A DNA stretch of 36,016 bases from Prevotella sp. GTDB taxonomy: Bacteria; Bacteroidota; Bacteroidia; Bacteroidales; Bacteroidaceae. Both the position numbers and the translations under genes were made by a program. Below are positions 30,700 through 36,016 of the stretch, in pieces (position 1 is the stretch's first letter; each line of letters opens with the position of its first letter). The notes below the pieces were generated by a model. That model had not been told where the DNA came from. It did not search any database and saw only the letters and a list, made by a program, of their open reading frames with translations. Location of the stretch: the NCBI GenBank assembly GCA_024697645.1, contig JAILFH010000018.1:1-36016 (forward strand), in the 5' to 3' direction.

Positions 30700-33135
30700 A
30701 TGAAAGTTTTAAAATTCGGCGGAACATCAGTAGGTTCCGTAAAAAGCATTCTGTGCTTAAAAAAGATTGTTGAAAAAGAGGCAAGAAAACAGCCCGTAGT
30801 AGTGGTGGTAAGTGCCCTGGGAGGCATCACCGACAAACTGATTGCAACATCGCAGTTGGCCCTTAATGGCGATGAGCGTTATAAGGCGGAGTTTGATGCA
30901 ATGGTCAATCGCCATCATCAAATGATTGACACGATTATAACGGACAACGACAAGCGCGAAAATTTATTCAACACCGTCGATGCTCTCTTCGAACAGTTGA
31001 AGAGTATCTATTTTGGCGTCTATCTGGTTCACGACCTGAGCGAGAAGACTCAGGACGCGATTGTCTCCTATGGTGAGCGCATCAGTTCGAATATCGTTGC
31101 AACCCTTATCAAGGGTGCCAAGCGGCTTAATGCACGCGACTTCATCAGAACCGAGCGCAAGCACGGTAAGCACCACGTTGACTTTGACCTGACCAACGAA
31201 CTGATTCGGAAGGAGTTTGCCAATATGCCGCGTGTCGCTGTCGTTCCAGGATTCATCGCAAGAGACCGCGATACTTTCCGCACAACCAATCTCGGTCGAG
31301 GTGGTTCCGACTATACTGCCGCCATCATTGCAGCCGCCCTGAATGCGGAAGTCCTTGAAATCTGGACTGATGTCGACGGCTTCATGACTGCTGATCCTCG
31401 TGTGATTCACACAGCCTACACCATCAACGAACTGAGTTACGTAGAGGCTATGGAACTTTGCAACTTTGGTGCAAAGGTCATCTATCCCCCGACAATCTAT
31501 CCCGTTTGTGTCAAGAATATTCCTATTAAGGTTAAGAATACATTCAATCCGAACTTCCCCGGAACACTCATCAAGCAGACAATCGACGATGACAATAAGC
31601 CGATTAAGGGTATATCCAGCATCAGCGGCACTACGCTGATTACAGTTTCTGGTTTGTCAATGGTGGGTGTGATTGGTGTCAACCGTCGCATTTTCACAGC
31701 ATTGGCCAACAACGGAATCTCCGTGTTCATCGTGTCTCAGGCCTCGTCGGAGAACTCCACGTCTATTGGTGTTCGCGACGAAGATGCTTCTGCTGCTGTC
31801 GATGTACTCAATGAGGAGTTTGCTAAGGAGATTAAGACTGGCGCTATGTTCCCCATGCATGCTGAGAGCGGACTCGCTACAATTGCCATCGTGGGTGAGA
31901 ACATGAAGCACACGCCCGGTATTGCGGGTAAGTTGTTCGGCACTCTTGGCCGAAGCGGTATCAGTGTGATTGCCTGTGCTCAGGGCGCATCCGAGACCAA
32001 CATCTCTTTCGTCGTCGACGGCATGTATCTGCGTAAGTCGCTCAATGTGCTTCACGACTCTTTCTTCCTGTCAGAATATCAGGTGCTTAACCTCTTTATC
32101 TGTGGTGTTGGAACCGTTGGTGGCAAACTCATCGAACAGATTCGCAGCCAGTACGACGCCTTGAAGCAGGAACGTCGACTGAAGTTGAATGTCGTAGGTA
32201 TCGCCAGCAGCAAGAAAGCCATTTTCTCCCGCGATGGCATTAATCTCGATAACTATCGTGAACAACTGAAGAATGCTGAAGCCAGCGACATCAATCGTCT
32301 GCGAGACGAGGTGGTCGGCATGAATATCTTCAACAGCGTATTTGTCGACTGCACCGCCAGTCAGGATGTGTCCGACCTGTATCAGACTTTCCTCGAGCAC
32401 AACATCAGCGTGATTGCGGCCAATAAGGTGGCTGCATCTTCCGACTACGATAAGTACATGATGCTGAAGAAGACTGCTCTCACACGTGGCGTCAAGTTCC
32501 GTTTTGAGACCAATGTCGGCGCAGGACTTCCCATCATTGGCACTATCAACGACCTGAGGAACTCCGGTGACCGCATCCTGAAGATTGAGGCAGTGCTGAG
32601 TGGCACATTGAATTTCATTTTCAACGAGATATCTGCAGATGTTCCTTTCTCCGAGACGGTGCGTCGCGCTAAGGAGCAAGGCTATTCCGAACCTGATCCA
32701 CGTATCGACCTCAGTGGAACCGATGTGGTTCGCAAGTTGGTTATTCTTGCCCGCGAGGCAGGCTACAAACTCGAGCAAAACGATGTAGAGAAGCATTTGT
32801 TTGTGCCTGATTCCTATTTCAAGGGCTCGCTTGAGAGTTTTTGGGAAAATCTACCGCAACTCGATGCCGACTTCGAGGCTCGTCGCAAGGTACTTGAACA
32901 GCAGAACAAGTGCTGGCGCTTCGTTGCCTGTATGGATCAGGGCAAGACGCGTGTCTCGCTCGAGGAGGTTGAACAGGGTCATCCGTTCTACAATCTTAAG
33001 GGTAGCAACAACATCGTGATGCTCACCACTGAGCGCTACAAGGAATATCCTATGCTCATTCAGGGCTATGGTGCAGGTGCGAGCGTGACGGCTGCCGGCG
33101 TATTTGCCAACATCATGTCTGTTGCCAACATTTAG
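30700..33135 (+). CDS. thrA: Bifunctional aspartate kinase / homoserine dehydrogenase
   Basis: An 811-residue ThrA-type fusion. Residues 1-290 are the kinase (MKVLKFGGTSVGSVKSI, VVVVSALGGITDKL, GRGGSDYTAAIIAAALNAE, EIWTDVDGFMTADPR). Residues 315-460 hold two ACT domains (SGLSMVGVIGVNRRIFTALA, IVGENMKHTPGIAGKLFGTL), which bind the regulatory amino acid. Residues 465-811 are the dehydrogenase, with the nucleotide-binding GVGTVGGKL near 468, AANKVA, and LSGTLNFIFNEISADVPFS. It carries out the first and third steps from aspartate to homoserine. Length is close to E. coli ThrA (820). It is followed by the apgM-like gene after 38 nt. Confidence 0.97.
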   Translation: MKVLKFGGTSVGSVKSILCLKKIVEKEARKQPVVVVVSALGGITDKLIATSQLALNGDERYKAEFDAMVNRHHQMIDTIITDNDKRENLFNTVDALFEQLKSIYFGVYLVHDLSEKTQDAIVSYGERISSNIVATLIKGAKRLNARDFIRTERKHGKHHVDFDLTNELIRKEFANMPRVAVVPGFIARDRDTFRTTNLGRGGSDYTAAIIAAALNAEVLEIWTDVDGFMTADPRVIHTAYTINELSYVEAMELCNFGAKVIYPPTIYPVCVKNIPIKVKNTFNPNFPGTLIKQTIDDDNKPIKGISSISGTTLITVSGLSMVGVIGVNRRIFTALANNGISVFIVSQASSENSTSIGVRDEDASAAVDVLNEEFAKEIKTGAMFPMHAESGLATIAIVGENMKHTPGIAGKLFGTLGRSGISVIACAQGASETNISFVVDGMYLRKSLNVLHDSFFLSEYQVLNLFICGVGTVGGKLIEQIRSQYDALKQERRLKLNVVGIASSKKAIFSRDGINLDNYREQLKNAEASDINRLRDEVVGMNIFNSVFVDCTASQDVSDLYQTFLEHNISVIAANKVAASSDYDKYMMLKKTALTRGVKFRFETNVGAGLPIIGTINDLRNSGDRILKIEAVLSGTLNFIFNEISADVPFSETVRRAKEQGYSEPDPRIDLSGTDVVRKLVILAREAGYKLEQNDVEKHLFVPDSYFKGSLESFWENLPQLDADFEARRKVLEQQNKCWRFVACMDQGKTRVSLEEVEQGHPFYNLKGSNNIVMLTTERYKEYPMLIQGYGAGASVTAAGVFANIMSVANI

Positions 33136-33173
33136 AATCGTTCGCATTTGATGACTTTTAAATTGGATTGAAA

Positions 33174-34445
33174 ATGAAGACGATTATTATCTTAGGCGAT
33201 GGAATGGCCGATCATGCGGTGGAGCGACTCGGTGGAAAGACCCTGCTCCAATATGCTGAGAAGCCTTATATGGATATGATTGCCCGTAAGGGCAGATGCG
33301 GTCGGCTCATCACGATTCCCGATGGATTTCAGCCGGGTAGCGAAGTGGCGAATACTGCCATTATGGGTTACGACCTAAATGAAGTCTATGAAGGACGCGG
33401 TCCGCTTGAGGCTGCATCCATTGGTTATGAGATGACTGCCGACGATTTGGCACTCCGATGCAATATCATCAATGTGCAGGATGGCCGAATCATCACCCAT
33501 AATGGAGGTAATCTCCAGACCGATGATGCTGACGTGCTCATTCGCTATCTCAACGACAATCTTGGCAGCGAGCAAGTCCGTTTCATCACGGGCATTCAAT
33601 ATCGGCATCTGTTGGTTATCAAAGGTGGAAACAAGCACATCGAGTGTGCTCCGCCTCATGATCATCCCGATGAGGAGTGGCGACCACTGCTTGTCAAGGC
33701 TGAGTCGGGTTGGGAAGACCGCCACGATGTCTATGTTGACGCGCAGGGTCGTGAACATTCGCGAATGACGGGCAATGAGACAGCAGCGCTCATCAACGAC
33801 CTGATTCTTCGTTCACAGGATTTGCTTTCGCAGCACCCTTTCAATCGTGCACGCGCCGCGAGAGGTGAGCGTCAGGCGAATAGCATCTGGCCGTGGAGTG
33901 GGGGCTATCGTCCAAACATGCAGACACTCATGCAACTCTATCCGCAGGTGAAGTCGGGTTCGGTCATCTCTGCTGTCGACTTAATTCGCGGAATTGGTCA
34001 CTACGCAGGTCTCGACATTATTAAGGTGGAAGGTGCCACAGGACTTGCCGACACTAACTACGAGGGTAAGGCGCAGGCGGCGATTGAGATGCTTCGAAAG
34101 CAGGATTTTGTGTTCCTTCATGTCGAGGCTTCTGATGAAGCGGGTCATGATGGCGATCTGGAATTGAAACTGAAGACCATCAGCAACCTCGACCATCGGA
34201 TTATTGAGCCTATCTTCGAGGAAATCAGCAAGTGGGACGAACCCGTATGCCTTGCGATTCTGCCAGATCATCCCACACCGGTCGAAATGCGCATTCACGT
34301 GAATGAACCCGTTCCGTTTATCATCTATTATCGAGGTATAGAGCCAGACACCGTGCAGTCCTACGACGAAGTCACTTGCGTCAGTGGTTCCTATGGTTTG
34401 CTCCGACTTAATCAGTTCATGAAGATGCTGATGGAGATTCAATAA
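33174..34445 (+). CDS. Phosphoglycerate-mutase-like protein (ApgM family), probable homoserine kinase
   Basis: A 423-residue alkaline-phosphatase-superfamily protein resembling archaeal-type cofactor-independent phosphoglycerate mutase. The ATG at 33174 (MKTIIILGDGMADHAV) is chosen over a TTG 6 nt up. Metal-site motifs are visible: GDGMAD at the N-terminus, QPGSEVANTAIMGYD with the nucleophile Ser region, HVEASDEAGHDGD, and AILPDHPTP. Conserved glycines and EGRGPLEAASIG are also present. Lying between thrA and thrC, with no GHMP-type thrB nearby, it is the expected non-orthologous homoserine kinase of Bacteroidota, as proposed for this family. The sequence alone cannot exclude mutase activity. 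It ends 32 nt before thrC. Confidence 0.85.
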   Translation: MKTIIILGDGMADHAVERLGGKTLLQYAEKPYMDMIARKGRCGRLITIPDGFQPGSEVANTAIMGYDLNEVYEGRGPLEAASIGYEMTADDLALRCNIINVQDGRIITHNGGNLQTDDADVLIRYLNDNLGSEQVRFITGIQYRHLLVIKGGNKHIECAPPHDHPDEEWRPLLVKAESGWEDRHDVYVDAQGREHSRMTGNETAALINDLILRSQDLLSQHPFNRARAARGERQANSIWPWSGGYRPNMQTLMQLYPQVKSGSVISAVDLIRGIGHYAGLDIIKVEGATGLADTNYEGKAQAAIEMLRKQDFVFLHVEASDEAGHDGDLELKLKTISNLDHRIIEPIFEEISKWDEPVCLAILPDHPTPVEMRIHVNEPVPFIIYYRGIEPDTVQSYDEVTCVSGSYGLLRLNQFMKMLMEIQ

Positions 34446-34477
34446 ACAGAATTCTGAAGATTAAAACAATTAGAAAA

Positions 34478-35797
34478 ATGAAATATTATAGCACAAACAA
34501 GAAGGCACCAGTTGCAACCCTCGAGAAAGCCGTTGTGAAAGGCTTAGCTGAGGACAGAGGACTCTATATGCCCGAACGCATCAAGCCGTTGCCCGCGTCG
34601 TTCTTCGAGAATATCGAGCAACTGTCGTTCCAGGAGATTGCCTACACTGTTGCAGATGCATTCTTTGGCGAGGATGTTGATGCCGAGTCGTTGAAGAAAA
34701 TTGTCTACGACACGCTTTCTTTCGATTGTCCAGTCGTCAGGGTCACTGACCAAATCTATAGCCTCGAACTCTTCCACGGACCTACGCTCGCGTTCAAGGA
34801 TGTAGGTGCTCGTTTCATGGCTCGCCTACTCCAGTACTTTATCAATGCTAAGAATTCTGATGATCAGGGGCTTGTGAACGTTCTCGTGGCTACGTCGGGC
34901 GATACGGGAAGTGCTGTTGCAAATGGTTTCCTCGGTGTCGATGGCATTCATGTCTATGTGCTCTATCCGAAGGGAAAGGTAAGTCCGATACAGGAGTGTC
35001 AGTTTACTACACTCGGCCAAAATATCACGGCAGTTGAGGTCGATGGTGTTTTCGACGATTGTCAGGCGTTGGTGAAGAATGCGTTTATGGACGAGGAACT
35101 CAATCAGCACATGAAGTTGACCTCTGCCAACAGCATCAATGTGGCTCGTTTCCTGCCGCAGGCATTCTACTATTTCAATGCCTACGCTCGTATGAAGGAG
35201 GCGCTTGGTTCGTCGGCTATTGACAATCTCGTGATGTGTGTGCCCAGCGGCAACTTCGGCAACATCTGTTCTGCGTTGTTTGGTCGTAAGATGGGACTTC
35301 CCATCCGTAGATTCATTGCAGCCAACAATGCCAATGACATTTTCTATCACTATCTGCTCACGGGTAAGTATGAGCCGAAGGCAAGCAAGCAGACCATTGC
35401 TAACGCGATGGATGTGGGAGATCCTTCGAATTTCGCTCGCATCTACGACCTCCATCAGGGCAACTATGAGGAGATTGTTTCCTACATCAGTGGTGCAACT
35501 TACACCGATGAGCAGATTCGTAAGATCATGAAGGATTGCTTCAACAAAACGGGCTATATCCTTGATCCTCATGGTGCTTGCGGTTTCCGTGCACTGAGTG
35601 AACAACTGTTACCTGGAGAGGTTGGCGTATTCTGTGAGACTGCTCATCCTGCAAAGTTCAAGGATACTGTCGAGGCAGTGATTCAATCGGAAGTAGCAAT
35701 TCCCGATCGTCTCGCAGCGTTCATGAGAGGAACCAAGCAAAGCATTAGCCTCTCGAAGGATTTTGCTGAATTCAAATCATTCTTGATGAAGAGATAA
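34478..35797 (+). CDS. thrC: Threonine synthase
   Basis: A 439-residue PLP enzyme that converts O-phosphohomoserine to threonine, the last step of the operon's pathway. Visible landmarks are MKYYSTNKKAPVATLEKAVVKGLAEDRGLYMPE at the N-terminus (two blocks), FHGPTLAFKDVGARF with the PLP lysine, ATSGDTGSAVANGF, CVPSGNFGNICSALFG, and LDPHGACGFRAL. Length and N-terminal domain match the E. coli/Bacteroidota class. The terminator follows within 30 nt, closing the operon. Confidence 0.97.
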   Translation: MKYYSTNKKAPVATLEKAVVKGLAEDRGLYMPERIKPLPASFFENIEQLSFQEIAYTVADAFFGEDVDAESLKKIVYDTLSFDCPVVRVTDQIYSLELFHGPTLAFKDVGARFMARLLQYFINAKNSDDQGLVNVLVATSGDTGSAVANGFLGVDGIHVYVLYPKGKVSPIQECQFTTLGQNITAVEVDGVFDDCQALVKNAFMDEELNQHMKLTSANSINVARFLPQAFYYFNAYARMKEALGSSAIDNLVMCVPSGNFGNICSALFGRKMGLPIRRFIAANNANDIFYHYLLTGKYEPKASKQTIANAMDVGDPSNFARIYDLHQGNYEEIVSYISGATYTDEQIRKIMKDCFNKTGYILDPHGACGFRALSEQLLPGEVGVFCETAHPAKFKDTVEAVIQSEVAIPDRLAAFMRGTKQSISLSKDFAEFKSFLMKR

Positions 35798-35824
35798 TAA
35801 AGCCCAACCTTTTGTTTAAAAATA

Positions 35825-35858
35825 GGCGGTTGATGCTCATAGCACCAGCCGCTTTTTT
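35825..35858 (+). terminator. Terminator of the threonine operon
   Basis: GCGGTTG (35826-35832) pairs with CAGCCGC (35846-35852) with one wobble; inner TGCT/AGCA adds to the stem. A run of six T follows. Confidence 0.8.
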
Positions 35859-35980
35859 CGTTATACAATTATTAGACCACTATACCCTCGAATTACTCAT
35901 TAACATTTCTAATTACTGATTATTCTTGTTAATAATGCTATTATTGAATATGAATGGTTACGACAAGTTTTCTAAAGAGT

Positions 35981-36006
35981 GTTACACTTTGACATTGTTA
36001 CACTTT
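35981..36006. repeat. Direct repeat GTTACACTTT at the window end
   Basis: GTTACACTTT occurs at 35981-35990 and 35997-36006, 16 bp apart. The surrounding 35859-36016 is AT-rich with no gene; the repeat may belong to the control region of the next gene outside the window. Confidence 0.5.
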
Positions 36007-36016
36007 ATTTTCATTC

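Overview
The window looks like chromosomal DNA from a Bacteroidales bacterium, most likely Prevotellaceae. The grounds are Bacteroidales-type promoters (TTTG about 19-20 nt upstream of TAnnTTTG) before many genes, signal peptides of the MKK...AQ type, a secreted repeat protein with a Prevotella-like C-terminal tail (YTLDGRR...GIVIRNGKK), a fused GH28-GH105 pectin enzyme, a fused DUF134-NifX protein, and a thrA / apgM-like / thrC threonine operon. Genus and species cannot be fixed from the sequence alone.

Layout. 1-917 (+): DUF134-NifX protein, then an apparent 5' remnant of a CGGC-domain gene and a terminator. 960-13263 (all minus): secreted adhesin-like protein, FKBP, gluzincin-like secreted protein, mnmE / small membrane protein / nucleoside phosphorylase (4-nt overlaps) with a PD40 protein upstream, ttcA-like gene, DUF486 protein, fused NfnA/NfnB-type flavoprotein, serS. 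13380-14456 (+): mutY. 14525-14723: nine tandem 22-bp units between converging genes. 14793-17363 (minus): GH28-GH105. 17364-17695: divergent control region with a possible small RNA. 17696-24406 (+): gyrA, two related TPR genes separated by a long hairpin, and a DbpA-like helicase. 24657-29432 (+): PadR regulator with a probable operator, PspC-type membrane protein, and a patatin/outer-membrane-barrel protein. 29557-30315 (minus): AlkD-like protein. 30604-35858 (+): threonine operon and terminator. The last 158 bases hold no gene.

How the genes work together. ThrA makes homoserine, the phosphoglycerate-mutase-like protein is the candidate homoserine kinase, and ThrC makes threonine. PadR probably represses its own operon with the PspC membrane protein. 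MnmE and TtcA modify tRNA and SerRS charges it. The rest is mainly housekeeping plus envelope proteins.

Most interesting. The 3' end of mnmE is followed by two extra copies of its last codons, each reading FCVGK-stop. This is the kind of site used by SGI1-type integrative elements and may be an integration scar. Also notable are the 22-bp repeat array, the long hairpin between the TPR paralogs, a dyad over the padR promoter, and the CGGC gene remnant. I saw no tRNA, rRNA, CRISPR array, transposase or integrase gene. No clear-cut new multi-gene system is visible.
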